From positions 248,001-312,000 of the forward strand of contig JAXGRA010000001.1 of NCBI GenBank assembly GCA_040766135.1: a DNA stretch of 64,000 nucleotides. Reading direction: 5' to 3'. The stretch is from JAGVSV01 sp040766135 (GTDB taxonomy: Bacteria; Bacillota; Clostridia; Christensenellales; Aristaeellaceae). Under the pieces are notes generated by a model. It saw only the letters and a program-made list of their open reading frames with translations. It was not told the origin of the DNA and ran no database searches. Shown piece after piece: positions 51,399-60,437 of the stretch. The position numbers and the translations under genes are program-made. Every line of letters starts with the position of its first letter. Position 1 is the first letter of the stretch.

Positions 51399-52271
51399 GT
51401 GCAACCCGCACGGTACCGGGCGCAGGACACAAGGGCGGCGTGGCTGATGCTATCGCCGTTCCTTGTGTTCTTTGTGTTGTTCATAGCTTATCCCATGGTG
51501 ATGAGCCTGTATTATTCCTTTACCGATTACAACCTGAACACCGCCAACTTCGTGGGCGTGCGCAACTACGTGCGCCTGACGCGCGACCCGGTGTTCGGCA
51601 TGGCGTTTCAAAACACCTGCGTCTATGCGCTCATCAGCGTATCGATGCTGTTTGTGCTGGGGTTTTTAACCGCAGCGGTGTTAAACCGCAGCTTCCGCGG
51701 CGTGGCCGGGCTGCGCATGCTGATGCTGTACCCCTATGCCACCAGCATGACGGCGGTGAGCATGATTTTCTTGATGCTGTTTGATGTCAACTCCGGTGTG
51801 CTCAACAAAATTCTGCGCGGCATAGGCGCGCAGCCCAGCAACTGGCTGTTTGACCCGGGGCTGGCGCTGTATTGCTTAATCTTTGTCAATGTATGGAAGA
51901 ATATCGGCTACTGCATGCTGATCTATTTATCCGGCATGCAAACCATTGATCCGGCATTGTACGAGGCTGCCACCGTGGACGGCGCGGGGGAGGGGGCGCG
52001 GCTTATCCACATCACGCTGCCCATGCTGCGGCCGGTGGCGCTGTTTGTGCTGATTACCACCATGGTGGATGCCTTTAAGACCTTTGAACAGGTGCAAATC
52101 ATGACGCGCGGCGACCCTTTGTACACCACCACGACCATTGTGCACCAGATTTACCAGCAGGGCTTCAGCGATTTCCGCATGGGCTATGCCTCGGCCATGG
52201 CGGTGGTGCTGCTGGTGGTGGTGATGGCCTTTTCCGCTGTGGGCTTGCGGACCAATCAATCCTATGCATAA
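51399..52271 (+). CDS. Sugar ABC permease, MalF type
   Basis: This 290-residue membrane protein starts at a GTG that lies 4 bases after the binding-protein stop, with GGAG inside the end of that gene. It has a first helix at about residues 15-38 (AWLMLSPFLVFFVLFIAYP) and roughly five more. The EAA loop EAATVDGAGEGARLIHITLPML is complete near residue 190. The frame upstream of the GTG is a shadow. Its end overlaps the MalG-type gene by 8 bases. Confidence 0.9.
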   Translation: MQPARYRAQDTRAAWLMLSPFLVFFVLFIAYPMVMSLYYSFTDYNLNTANFVGVRNYVRLTRDPVFGMAFQNTCVYALISVSMLFVLGFLTAAVLNRSFRGVAGLRMLMLYPYATSMTAVSMIFLMLFDVNSGVLNKILRGIGAQPSNWLFDPGLALYCLIFVNVWKNIGYCMLIYLSGMQTIDPALYEAATVDGAGEGARLIHITLPMLRPVALFVLITTMVDAFKTFEQVQIMTRGDPLYTTTTIVHQIYQQGFSDFRMGYASAMAVVLLVVVMAFSAVGLRTNQSYA

Positions 52272-53139
52272 CGAAGTGAAGCGAGCTGCCATTCGTCCAG
52301 ATGATCGGGCGTTCCGCTGGGTGCAGCGTGTGTTTATGCTGCTGATGGCGCTGTTGATGGCAGGGCCGCTGGTGATGATGATCACGGTATCGCTGCAAAC
52401 CATGCCGGAAATTTACGCGGCGGAGTTTACGCTGCTGCCCAAAGACCCGCAGTGGGGCAACTATACGGCTGCCATGAACAACGGCAACTGGCCGCTGTAT
52501 TTTAAAAACAGCGCCATTGTCAGCGCCATTACGCTGGTGGCCAGCCTGTTTATCAATGCCATGGCGGGCTATGTGTTTGCGCGCATCCAATTCCGTTTCC
52601 GGCAGGCGCTGTTTATGGTTGTGCTCATCGGCATGATGATCCCGCCGCAGGTCACCCTCATCCCGGTGTTTACCATGCTGCGCTCCTTTACGCTCTTTGG
52701 CGGGCGCACAGGGCTGGTCAACACCTATTGGGGGCTGGTACTGCCGTATATCGCGGGTTCCTTTGGCGTGTTTCTGTGCAGGCAGTATTATCTAACCTTC
52801 CCGGTGGAGCTTGATGATGCCGCGCGCATGGACGGCTGCAGCCGCTTCCAGGCCTTCCGGCACATCTATCTGCCGCTGTCCGGGCCTGTGTTTGCATCGT
52901 TAGCGGTGCTGAAATTCGCCGGTACGTGGAATGAATACACCTGGCCGCTGGTAGTTACCAGCGGTGAGCGCCTGAAAACCGTGCAGCTGGCGCTGACGGC
53001 TTTCCGCAACGAGGGCGAAATATTTTGGAACCAGCTGATGGCCGCGACCCTGGTGGTGGAAATCCCCATCTATATCGTGTTTCTCTTTGCCCAAAAGCAT
53101 TTTGTAAAAGGCCTGTTGATGGGCAGCGTGAAGGCATAA
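52264..53139 (+). CDS. Sugar ABC permease, MalG type
   Basis: This 291-residue membrane protein has six predicted helices. The EAA-type loop reads DDAARMDGCSRFQAFRHIYLPL (about residues 182-203). The C-terminus FVKGLLMGSVKA is the usual MalG-family ending. It starts within the last 8 bases of the MalF-type gene and closes the eight-gene operon at a terminator. No ATPase gene accompanies it, so it probably shares an ATPase encoded elsewhere. Confidence 0.9.
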   Translation: MHNEVKRAAIRPDDRAFRWVQRVFMLLMALLMAGPLVMMITVSLQTMPEIYAAEFTLLPKDPQWGNYTAAMNNGNWPLYFKNSAIVSAITLVASLFINAMAGYVFARIQFRFRQALFMVVLIGMMIPPQVTLIPVFTMLRSFTLFGGRTGLVNTYWGLVLPYIAGSFGVFLCRQYYLTFPVELDDAARMDGCSRFQAFRHIYLPLSGPVFASLAVLKFAGTWNEYTWPLVVTSGERLKTVQLALTAFRNEGEIFWNQLMAATLVVEIPIYIVFLFAQKHFVKGLLMGSVKA

Positions 53140-53166
53140 AATATACTCTTTTGTATCTTTGGTTTT

Positions 53167-53197
53167 AACTGTCCTTATCGAATAGGGGCAGTTTTTT
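53167..53197 (+). terminator. Terminator of the eight-gene catabolic operon
   Basis: A 12-bp stem with two G-U pairs (AACTGTCCTTAT / ATAGGGGCAGTT), a 3-base loop and a following T6 lie 27 bases after the last stop. Confidence 0.75.
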
Positions 53198-53209
53198 ATG
53201 TGCAAGGTG

Positions 53210-53238
53210 TTGACAGCGGCCAACGCGCTGGCTATACT
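53210..53238 (+). promoter_or_regulatory. Strong promoter of the ribose-type importer
   Basis: Consensus TTGACA and TATACT are separated by 17 bases. A leader of about 175 bases follows before the GTG start. Confidence 0.75.
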
Positions 53239-53380
53239 TTTTGTAGAACCAATACGCAAATAAAACAATGATGAGTTGTTGGATTTGGTGGAAAATGAGC
53301 TGAAAAGCGGCCGAGAAACCTAGAAAAACATGGATTTAATTGAGCTTTTGCTTTGTTTGTGGGATTAATGCGACGTGATG

Positions 53381-53407
53381 CCGGAGACCGTCTACAGTGT
53401 GCTCCGG
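53381..53407 (+). promoter_or_regulatory. Hairpin just before the ribose-type importer RBS
   Basis: CCGGAG and CTCCGG are separated by 15 bases. The right arm ends 2 bases before the AGGAGG ribosome-binding site, so it could control translation. The long leader matches no riboswitch I know. Confidence 0.4.
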
Positions 53408-53420
53408 ACAGGAGGAACGA

Positions 53421-54923
53421 GTGAGTCAATCCAGTGAAGTCCTTGTCCGCATGACGGGAATCGAAAAATACTTTCCCGGCGTTCATGCGCTGGATCAGGT
53501 ACAGTTTGAGCTGCGTGCCGGTGAGGTGCATGCGCTGGTGGGTGAGAACGGCGCGGGCAAGTCCACCCTGATGAAAATTCTAACCGGCATCTATCAGAAA
53601 GATGGCGGCCAGATTGAGGTGATGGACAAGCCTGTTGAAATTTCCAGCATCAACGATGCCCAGGCGCTGGGCATCAGCATCGTGCATCAGGAGCTAAACC
53701 TGCTCAAGGATTTGACCGTTGCCGAAAATATTTATATCGGCCGCGAGAACATGAACGGCATCCTGCTGGATAAAAAAGCGCAGAATGAGCGCGCGCAGGC
53801 GCATCTGGATGCGCTCAACATCAAGTTAGATGCCACCCACAACGTGGGCCGGATGACGGTGGCCAAGCAGCAGATGGTGGAAATCGCCAAAGCGCTGTCC
53901 TATGACAACATCCGCATATTGATATTGGATGAGCCCACAGCGCCGCTGTCCGACATCGAAATTGAGGACTTGTTCACCTTTGTGCGCGACATGCGTTCGC
54001 GCGGGGTGGGCATTATCTATATTTCCCACCGCATGGGGGAATTGAAGCAAATCAGCGACCGCATCACCGTCATGCGCGATGGGCAGTATGTAGATACCGT
54101 CAACACCGCCGAAGTATCCATGGATGAAATTATCCGCATGATGGTGGGGCGCGTTATCTATGAGCAGCCCAAGACGCACAGCGCCGTTGCGCCGGATGCG
54201 CCGGTGGTGCTGCAGGTGAAAAACCTGTGCTCCCGCGAGGTTAAGGACGTGTCCTTTTCGCTGCGCAAGGGCGAGATACTGGGCCTGGCCGGCCTGGTGG
54301 GCGCCGGGCGCACGGAGGTATGCAGGCTGATCTGCGGTGCGGACAAGCGCAATTCCGGCGAGATTTTTGTGGGCGGTGAACTGACCAATATTCAATCCCC
54401 GGCGGAGGCTGTGGAAGCGGGCATCGGCTATCTGTCCGAAGACCGCAAGCGCTTTGGCCTGTGCTTGGGGCTGTCGGTGGCCAACAATACGGCGTTGACA
54501 CGGTTGGGTTCTTTCATGAAAGGGCTGACCATTAATGACCGGGATATCCGCACCACCGCGCAGGAATACAAGGAGCGCTTGGACATCCGCACGCCCACGG
54601 TGGAGACGCTGGTGCGCTCGCTGTCCGGCGGCAACCAGCAAAAGGTGGTCATCAGCAAGTGGCTGGTGCGCGACTGCGACGTGCTGATCTTTGATGAGCC
54701 CACGCGCGGCATCGATGTTGGGGCCAAAAGTGAGATTTATAAACTGATGCACTCGCTGGTGGAGCAAGGCAAGTCCATCATCATGATATCGTCTGATATG
54801 CCGGAACTGTTGCGCATGTCCGACCGCATCATCGTGATGTGCGAGGGGGCAAAGACCGGCGAACTGTCCATTGAAGAAGCTACCCAGGAAAAAATCATGG
54901 CGCTGGCCGCGCCGCAGGTGTAG
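53421..54923 (+). CDS. Sugar ABC ATPase with two nucleotide domains (RbsA/MglA type)
   Basis: This 500-residue protein fuses two ABC domains, as in ribose- and galactose-type importers. Domain 1 has Walker A GENGAGKST (about residues 39-47) and the family-typical signature region VAKQQMVEIAKAL, then ILDEPTAPLS. Domain 2 has the characteristic degenerate Walker A GLVGAGRTE and a good signature LSGGNQQKVVISKWL with IFDEPTRGIDVG. The GTG at 53421 follows CAGGAGGAAC. It leads an operon with one permease and one binding protein and powers uptake of a monosaccharide or polyol. Confidence 0.93.
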   Translation: MSQSSEVLVRMTGIEKYFPGVHALDQVQFELRAGEVHALVGENGAGKSTLMKILTGIYQKDGGQIEVMDKPVEISSINDAQALGISIVHQELNLLKDLTVAENIYIGRENMNGILLDKKAQNERAQAHLDALNIKLDATHNVGRMTVAKQQMVEIAKALSYDNIRILILDEPTAPLSDIEIEDLFTFVRDMRSRGVGIIYISHRMGELKQISDRITVMRDGQYVDTVNTAEVSMDEIIRMMVGRVIYEQPKTHSAVAPDAPVVLQVKNLCSREVKDVSFSLRKGEILGLAGLVGAGRTEVCRLICGADKRNSGEIFVGGELTNIQSPAEAVEAGIGYLSEDRKRFGLCLGLSVANNTALTRLGSFMKGLTINDRDIRTTAQEYKERLDIRTPTVETLVRSLSGGNQQKVVISKWLVRDCDVLIFDEPTRGIDVGAKSEIYKLMHSLVEQGKSIIMISSDMPELLRMSDRIIVMCEGAKTGELSIEEATQEKIMALAAPQV

Positions 54924-54935
54924 GAGGAACGGAGC

Positions 54936-55919
54936 ATGAGCGAACAACTGCAACCACAGGGCGTAAGAAGGCTGGATATGCAAAAATTGCTGGCACCGGC
55001 GGTGCTGGTGGTGTTGTATACGTGCTTTGCGATCTTTGGCAAAAACTTCTTTTCGGTCTCCACGCTGAAAAATATTTTGGAGTCGGCTTACTATACAGGC
55101 CTTATGTCCTTTGGCATCACGTTTGTCATCATCACCGGCGGCATTGACCTGTCCATCGGCACCAACCTGATGTGCTCGGCGGTGGTGGGCGGCGTGGCGT
55201 TCAGCATGTGGGGCTGGCCGCTGTGGCTGGCGCTGTGCCTGGTGCCCCTCACGGGCATGGTCTTTGGCATACTTAACGGCCTGCTGGTGGCCAAGGCCAA
55301 GCTGCCGCCGTTTATTGCTACCTTGGGCATGATGCTGGTTACGCAGGGCTTCGGCTCCATCGTATCGCGCGTGCAGACACAGCGTTACCCCACCATTGGC
55401 ACCGAGAACGAATGGTTCAAAACGGTGTTCTTCCGCACGGGGAACTTTCCCACCGGCGCCTTGTACCTGCTGGCGGCGTTTCTGGTTGCGGCATTTTTGC
55501 TGAACAAAACGCGCTTTGGCCGGTATGTATACGCCATTGGCTCTAATGAGGAGGCCACGCGCCTGTCCGGCGTCAACGTCAGCAAGTACAAAATACTGGC
55601 CTACATGGTGTGCGGGCTGTTCAGCGGCCTTGGCGCTATCCTGTTTGCTGCTACCTATACCACTGCCACGCCGGGCACCGGCAACGGCTTTGAAACCTAT
55701 GCCATCGCGGCGGTCATCATCGGCGGCACATCCATGGCCGGCGGCTCCGGCACCATGGTAGGCACGCTGATTGGTATCTTCATCATGGCGGTGCTGCGCG
55801 CAGGCTTGTCCTCCATGGGGCTGCAATCCCACTGGCAGACGTTCTTCACCGGTGTTGTGGTCATCGGTGCCGTGCTGATGGATAACCTGCGCACCCGTGC
55901 GGGGCAGCGCCAGGCGTAA
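54936..55919 (+). CDS. Sugar ABC permease, RbsC type
   Basis: This 327-residue membrane protein has about nine hydrophobic helices and the conserved RbsC/BPD_transp_2 segments: GGIDLSIGTNL, ATLGMMLVTQGFG, RYVYAIGSNEEATRLSGVNV and GGTSMAGGSGTMVGTLIG. It starts 12 bases after the ATPase gene behind TAGGAGGAACGG. It forms the channel of the ribose-type importer. Confidence 0.93.
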   Translation: MSEQLQPQGVRRLDMQKLLAPAVLVVLYTCFAIFGKNFFSVSTLKNILESAYYTGLMSFGITFVIITGGIDLSIGTNLMCSAVVGGVAFSMWGWPLWLALCLVPLTGMVFGILNGLLVAKAKLPPFIATLGMMLVTQGFGSIVSRVQTQRYPTIGTENEWFKTVFFRTGNFPTGALYLLAAFLVAAFLLNKTRFGRYVYAIGSNEEATRLSGVNVSKYKILAYMVCGLFSGLGAILFAATYTTATPGTGNGFETYAIAAVIIGGTSMAGGSGTMVGTLIGIFIMAVLRAGLSSMGLQSHWQTFFTGVVVIGAVLMDNLRTRAGQRQA

Positions 55920-56020
55920 TGCGTGGCGCATGGGCGGCATACTCTGTGGCTGACTTATAACAGGGATAAACGAACTTACAAAGCATTTTGCTTTGAAAGA
56001 AATAAAAGGAGGACTTTTGA

Positions 56021-57076
56021 ATGAGAAAGTTCCTGGCACTGTTACTGGCACTAGCCCTGACCCTGAGCGTCACGGCCGTGTTTGCGGCGGATGGGCTCTA
56101 CATCTCGGTCATCTCCAAGGGCGAGCAGCATGCGTTCTGGCAGGCTGTGCGCAAAGGCGTGGAAGACGCCGCCAAGGAGTATGGCGTAGACTACTACTAT
56201 TATGGACCTCCCAGCGAGCAGGACATCCAGCTGCAGGTTGAGGCGCTCAAGGCTGAACTGTCCCGCGGCCCCAATGCGCTGTGCCTGGCTGCGCTGGATA
56301 CTTCGTCGGTTATGACTGAGCTGCAGGAGTGCATCGACAAGAACATCCCCGTCATCGGCTTTGACTCCGGCGTGCCGGATGCGCCCGAAGGTTCCATCAA
56401 GGCCACTGCTTCCACCAACAACAAGAATGCTGGCGCTCTGGCCGCAGAAAAACTGATGGAAATCGAAAGCCTGCAGGCCAAGCTGAAGGAAGCCACTGCG
56501 GACAAGCCCGTTGTCGTGGCTGTGCTGTCCCAGGATGCTACCAGCGAATCCGTCACCAGCCGTACCACCGGCTATGTTGAGAAAATGTCTGAACTGGCGG
56601 CAGCTTATGGCACCGTGCAGGTGCAGGGCCATACCAACTGGGCCACCAAGGTGGACAATCCCAGCATCATCATCCATGCTGAAATCGGCGCTACGCCCAA
56701 GATTGACGACATGACCAATGCCGCCAATGCGGTGCTCAACAAGGATAACTTAGCTGCCGTGTTCTGCACCAATGAAGGTGCAGTGGGTGGTATGTTGGCT
56801 GCGACCGCTGACGGCTCTGAGCTGGCCGATGGCGCCCGCTATGGCGATGTGCTGGTGGCGGGCTTTGACTCCGGCGCCAACCAGAAAAACGCCGTGCGTC
56901 AGGGCTGGTTTGTGGGCTCTGTCACGCAGGACCCCTATCGCATTGGCTACCTGGCCGTAGAACTGGCCGTCAAGGCCGCCAAGGGCGAGGCCGTTGAGGA
57001 CATCGATACCGGTTGTCAGTGGTACACCAAGGACAACATTGATGATCCCCAGATCGCCATGTTGGTCTACGACTGA
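56021..57076 (+). CDS. Sugar-binding protein, RbsB type (peripla_BP_4)
   Basis: This 351-residue secreted protein has a signal peptide (about residues 1-22, ending VFA). Its binding fold begins YISVISKGEQHAFWQAVRKGVEDAAKEYG. The ligand-side motifs NIPVIGFDSGV, QGHTNWATKVD and VAGFDSGANQKNAVRQG are as in ribose/galactose-type proteins. No lipobox cysteine is seen. A 101-base gap separates it from the permease gene. An AAAGGAGGAC ribosome-binding site precedes the ATG. It is the last gene before a strong terminator. Confidence 0.93.
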   Translation: MRKFLALLLALALTLSVTAVFAADGLYISVISKGEQHAFWQAVRKGVEDAAKEYGVDYYYYGPPSEQDIQLQVEALKAELSRGPNALCLAALDTSSVMTELQECIDKNIPVIGFDSGVPDAPEGSIKATASTNNKNAGALAAEKLMEIESLQAKLKEATADKPVVVAVLSQDATSESVTSRTTGYVEKMSELAAAYGTVQVQGHTNWATKVDNPSIIIHAEIGATPKIDDMTNAANAVLNKDNLAAVFCTNEGAVGGMLAATADGSELADGARYGDVLVAGFDSGANQKNAVRQGWFVGSVTQDPYRIGYLAVELAVKAAKGEAVEDIDTGCQWYTKDNIDDPQIAMLVYD

Positions 57077-57094
57077 TTCACTGTAACTTTCCAG

Positions 57095-57128
57095 CCGCCT
57101 GCCGTGCATCCCGCCGGCAGGCGGTTTT
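57095..57128 (+). terminator. Terminator of the ribose-type importer operon
   Basis: A perfect 10-bp stem (CCGCCTGCCG / CGGCAGGCGG) with a 10-base loop is followed by TTTT. Confidence 0.85.
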
Positions 57129-57162
57129 GTTGCAGCTCTGTGTTAGCGTGAATTTTGGGCGT

Positions 57163-57191
57163 TTGACAAGCTTGTGTCATTAGCGTAGGCT
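57163..57191 (+). promoter_or_regulatory. Promoter of the two-permease exporter
   Basis: Consensus TTGACA and TAGGCT are separated by 17 bases, 88 bases before the first permease gene. Confidence 0.55.
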
Positions 57192-57279
57192 GAATAAAAG
57201 AAATTACGCGAATGTTTTTAAGTTTGAACTAATCAACAAAAGGTTGCTATTTTATCAAAACAAGAGACAGGTGCACTGT

Positions 57280-58452
57280 ATGAGTAGAACACGATATGTG
57301 GTATCAAGGCTGATGAAAATTGCGTGCTTGCATAAGAAAACAATGCACCTATGCCTTGTGGGGTGCATGGTGGGCATGATGTGCGTCTTTCTCTTTTTTT
57401 CGGTGCTGCGGCGCATCTATGTCGACGATGCGTTTGGATGGGGTCCCGCGCGTACAACAACCATTTGCTTTGCGCAATGTATGCCTGCTGCTGATGTCGT
57501 TGCCTTGCTAGAGAAACAGCAAGGCATCAATGGATATATCCTTTACATGGATGTGGCTGCACATCCCTTATCAGGGGAGCAATTGTTCCTGCATGGTGTA
57601 CGAGGTGCAGTGGCCGAAGTGTGCACCCCGGCAACCGCACTGGCTGGCACTTTGGAGGGGAACGATACGGATTTGTTCATGCTGCGCAGCGCATCCCATG
57701 TGCCCCAGGCTTTTTTGCTTGCAGCAGACGACATGGTGATACAGATCAATGACGATAATTTTGCGTGTGCCGGTGTACAAAATGGTACCTGGGAGCTGTC
57801 GTGGAGTCCGATGGTGCCCTCACCTATGGCGGTCAGTATCCAACGGGCGGGGTCAAACCGGGTTTTTGATGAGAGTGAATGGCTGAACCACGGCGTCATC
57901 ATAACAGCGGCATGCGCAGCCCGGCACAATTATCCGGTGTCGGCTTTGCGCATTACTTTCTGGAGCCCGGATGCAAAAGGGGCTTTTCTCACTCTGCTGG
58001 GGCACTTTGGCGATAATGTTGCTCAATATCACATGCCCTGGGGGGACGGTATCCTGTTGCCTACCTTGGAGGAAATGCCCATGGGCATGTGGTTTAAAAT
58101 ATTGCCCGTGCTGATTGCTGTGGGCACCATGATGACGCTGGTGCTGTACTGGCTGGGTACATTTGGATTTGTACTGCGCATATGGTGGCAGCAGGGTGCT
58201 TCATACTGTGTGTGTCGAAATGGGCTTTTCCAAGTGGGAATGGGCATGGCGCTATTGGCCTGTCCGCTGGGCTGGGTGCTGTACCGGTTGGTATTGTTGT
58301 GGGGGGAACAGAAGGGGCTGATGTATCCTCTGCCCACAAGTGTAACAGTACTCATTGTAGTGCTGTATGTACTGGTGTGCGGTATATGTATCGGTGTACA
58401 TAGCATCCGGTCGGCACGCGTTTCGCTGTACCATCGGGGGATTATTCCATGA
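57280..58452 (+). CDS. ABC exporter permease-like membrane protein 1 (MacB/FtsX topology)
   Basis: This 390-residue protein has one helix near the N-terminus (about residues 20-40). A large extracytoplasmic domain of about 230 residues follows, then three helices in the C-terminal third. This is the topology of MacB/FtsX permeases, though I see no diagnostic motif, so the call rests on layout and on the ABC ATPase gene two genes downstream. It overlaps the second permease gene by 4 bases. Codon and base use look AT-richer than the neighbouring operons, suggesting a different origin. Confidence 0.65.
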   Translation: MSRTRYVVSRLMKIACLHKKTMHLCLVGCMVGMMCVFLFFSVLRRIYVDDAFGWGPARTTTICFAQCMPAADVVALLEKQQGINGYILYMDVAAHPLSGEQLFLHGVRGAVAEVCTPATALAGTLEGNDTDLFMLRSASHVPQAFLLAADDMVIQINDDNFACAGVQNGTWELSWSPMVPSPMAVSIQRAGSNRVFDESEWLNHGVIITAACAARHNYPVSALRITFWSPDAKGAFLTLLGHFGDNVAQYHMPWGDGILLPTLEEMPMGMWFKILPVLIAVGTMMTLVLYWLGTFGFVLRIWWQQGASYCVCRNGLFQVGMGMALLACPLGWVLYRLVLLWGEQKGLMYPLPTSVTVLIVVLYVLVCGICIGVHSIRSARVSLYHRGIIP

Positions 58453-59672
58453 GAAAAGCGATATACGTGTTCCGACAATTATTTGCCCAGTTGGGTACCG
58501 GTGTTATGGTTGTTTTCATGATGATTGCGGTAACAAGCTACAACTTGACCTATTGGATAACCATTCGATACACACATCAAAATATCCTCTTTTATGCCCC
58601 GGATGCGTTACAGATGGAGCAGTGGGCGTTTTTGAATGTCTCCCTGGATTTGTTGCAGGACGACCATCAGACAACTTTGTTGTCGCAGGCGGTGAATCGG
58701 TTGCCTGGCGTGGTTCAGATGGCGGAATCGCAGACGTTCTATTTTCCTATGCAGGATGGGCGTGTTGTCAATGTTGATGCCTATTCAACGCCGCTTCTAA
58801 ACGCATTGGGCATGCGAGACAGTCAAGGGCAGCGTATTGCATGGAATGTATCGGTTCAAGACGAGTGCTATCCGGTCTGGGTGGATGCACGCTTAAAGGA
58901 TGTTTGGCCGATAGGGGCGGCTATACCGCTGCTACGATCTGCCCATGAGCCATTGCTATATCCGGGCATTTCTTTCTATGTAGCCGGGCACCTCAACTAT
59001 CGCAATGCCGTGGTGCGCTTGTCAGGGATGCAACCGCGCTCTACTTTAGAGGATATAATGGATATGTCCGGCGATGTTTATCACATGGTGACCGTTGCTG
59101 ATTGGATGGAAGGATTGACGGAATACCGGACAGACGCCACCATCACGCGTTGCCTGCAACTGGAAGGACCTTCAAAAGATTACATTAAATCATTAGATGC
59201 TGAAGTACGCAGCAAGGCTATTGGTTTTTGTGCAACATATCAGCAGTTGCTGGATCGCTATAATTCTACCGAGGAAGCATTGTCCAAGTCATATGCCAGC
59301 ACAATTTGGTTTATGTTGCCCATGTCGGTGATTGGCCTGATTGGCTTGCAAGCTATTTTATTTGAACGATTGAAACGTCTCAGCGCAGTGCTTAACCTGT
59401 GCGGTATGCCCCGTAGTGCTTGGCTGAACGGTTGGATTTTGTTGCTGGCATCTATATTGCTGGTGCCAACCGTGTTGGGGTTTTGGGCGTTTGTGGTGTT
59501 GCAACGTCTTAACATTGTTTATCCTTTAACTATGGGATTGCCTGCTCGTATCGGCTTTCTTCTACCAGTGGGGATGATTCTGTATACTGTATGCTTTCTT
59601 TCCGTGCTACCGACCATTTGGTGTATCCGATATGCCAAACCCATAGATCTTTTGCGGGAGGCAGATCAATGA
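58449..59672 (+). CDS. ABC exporter permease-like membrane protein 2 (MacB/FtsX topology)
   Basis: This 407-residue protein repeats the plan of the preceding one: an N-terminal helix (about residues 15-38), a long outer domain, then three helices after about residue 285 (WFMLPMSVIGLIGLQAILFERLKRLS and on). The stretch RLKRLSAVLNLCGMPRSAWLNGW resembles the cytoplasmic loop between FtsX helices. With its partner it probably forms a heterodimeric exporter or mechanotransmitter. It overlaps both the gene before it and the ATPase gene after it by 4 bases. Confidence 0.68.
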   Translation: MRKAIYVFRQLFAQLGTGVMVVFMMIAVTSYNLTYWITIRYTHQNILFYAPDALQMEQWAFLNVSLDLLQDDHQTTLLSQAVNRLPGVVQMAESQTFYFPMQDGRVVNVDAYSTPLLNALGMRDSQGQRIAWNVSVQDECYPVWVDARLKDVWPIGAAIPLLRSAHEPLLYPGISFYVAGHLNYRNAVVRLSGMQPRSTLEDIMDMSGDVYHMVTVADWMEGLTEYRTDATITRCLQLEGPSKDYIKSLDAEVRSKAIGFCATYQQLLDRYNSTEEALSKSYASTIWFMLPMSVIGLIGLQAILFERLKRLSAVLNLCGMPRSAWLNGWILLLASILLVPTVLGFWAFVVLQRLNIVYPLTMGLPARIGFLLPVGMILYTVCFLSVLPTIWCIRYAKPIDLLREADQ

Positions 59673-60337
59673 AAACTTTACGTCTTATAAACATCGAAAA
59701 AACATACAATCCAGGTCGCGAATGGGCCGTGCCTGCTCTGCGGGGTATCAGTTACACTTTCTATGCTGGAAAAAGTTACGCATTGATGGGAGTGTCGGGC
59801 TCGGGGAAAACAACCTTGCTGAATGTCATCGGTGGGCTTGATTTTCCTACAAATGGGCAATGCCTATGGGATGGTCAGGATATGACAGACCTTTCTGATT
59901 CCCAACGGGCATCTATGCGCGCCAAGCAAATTGGCTTTGTGTTGCAAAACTATGGATTGGTGGAGGATCTAAGCGCGCTGGATAATTGCATTGCACCAGC
60001 TATTTTTGCTGGTGACACCATGCGAAAGGCGCGCCATAAGGCCATGTGTGCAATGGAGCAAATGCATATACCTGAATTAGCGAGGCGCCCGGTAAAGCGC
60101 ATGTCCGGTGGACAAAAACAACGGGTTGCCATTGCTCGTGCATTGATTAATCAGCCTGGATTATTGATAGCTGATGAGCCAACCGGGTCTCTGGACATGG
60201 CTACTGCCGACCGTATCGCTCAGGCGTTGCTTGGTGCTGTGAACGAACGATGCATCCTGCTGATTGCTACGCACAACGAAAGTTTGGCCGCTCGGTGTGA
60301 CGAGGTGCTGCATATACAGGATGGATTGCTGGTATAG
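59669..60337 (+). CDS. ABC exporter ATPase (LolD/MacB type)
   Basis: This 222-residue protein has Walker A GVSGSGKTT (about residues 41-49), the Q-loop FVLQNYGLVEDLSALDN, signature MSGGQKQRVAIARAL, Walker B LLIADEPTGSLD and the H-loop His in ATHNE. It is the energy subunit for the two permeases encoded upstream. The family exports lipids, peptides or antibiotics, or signals across the membrane. Substrate is unknown; no bacteriocin or two-component genes lie beside it. The ATG at 59669 overlaps the permease stop. Confidence 0.93.
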   Translation: MKTLRLINIEKTYNPGREWAVPALRGISYTFYAGKSYALMGVSGSGKTTLLNVIGGLDFPTNGQCLWDGQDMTDLSDSQRASMRAKQIGFVLQNYGLVEDLSALDNCIAPAIFAGDTMRKARHKAMCAMEQMHIPELARRPVKRMSGGQKQRVAIARALINQPGLLIADEPTGSLDMATADRIAQALLGAVNERCILLIATHNESLAARCDEVLHIQDGLLV

Positions 60338-60372
60338 TCGCGGGTTTTGCTTTTCCTGAACGGCAACAAAGA

Positions 60373-60402
60373 TTGACACGCTTAAATTGGCGATGCCATA
60401 AT
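60373..60402 (+). promoter_or_regulatory. Promoter of the GlsB/YeaQ-like gene
   Basis: Consensus TTGACA and CATAAT are separated by 18 bases, 35 bases before the ATG. Confidence 0.65.
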
Positions 60403-60437
60403 GGTACCGGATTCTTTACAGAAACAGGAGGAAAGAC

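Noticed and set aside
53826..56051. A 741-codon open frame on the minus strand
   Set aside because: It lies antisense to clear RbsA- and RbsC-type genes and is His/Gln/Arg-rich, typical of shadow frames in GC-rich DNA.
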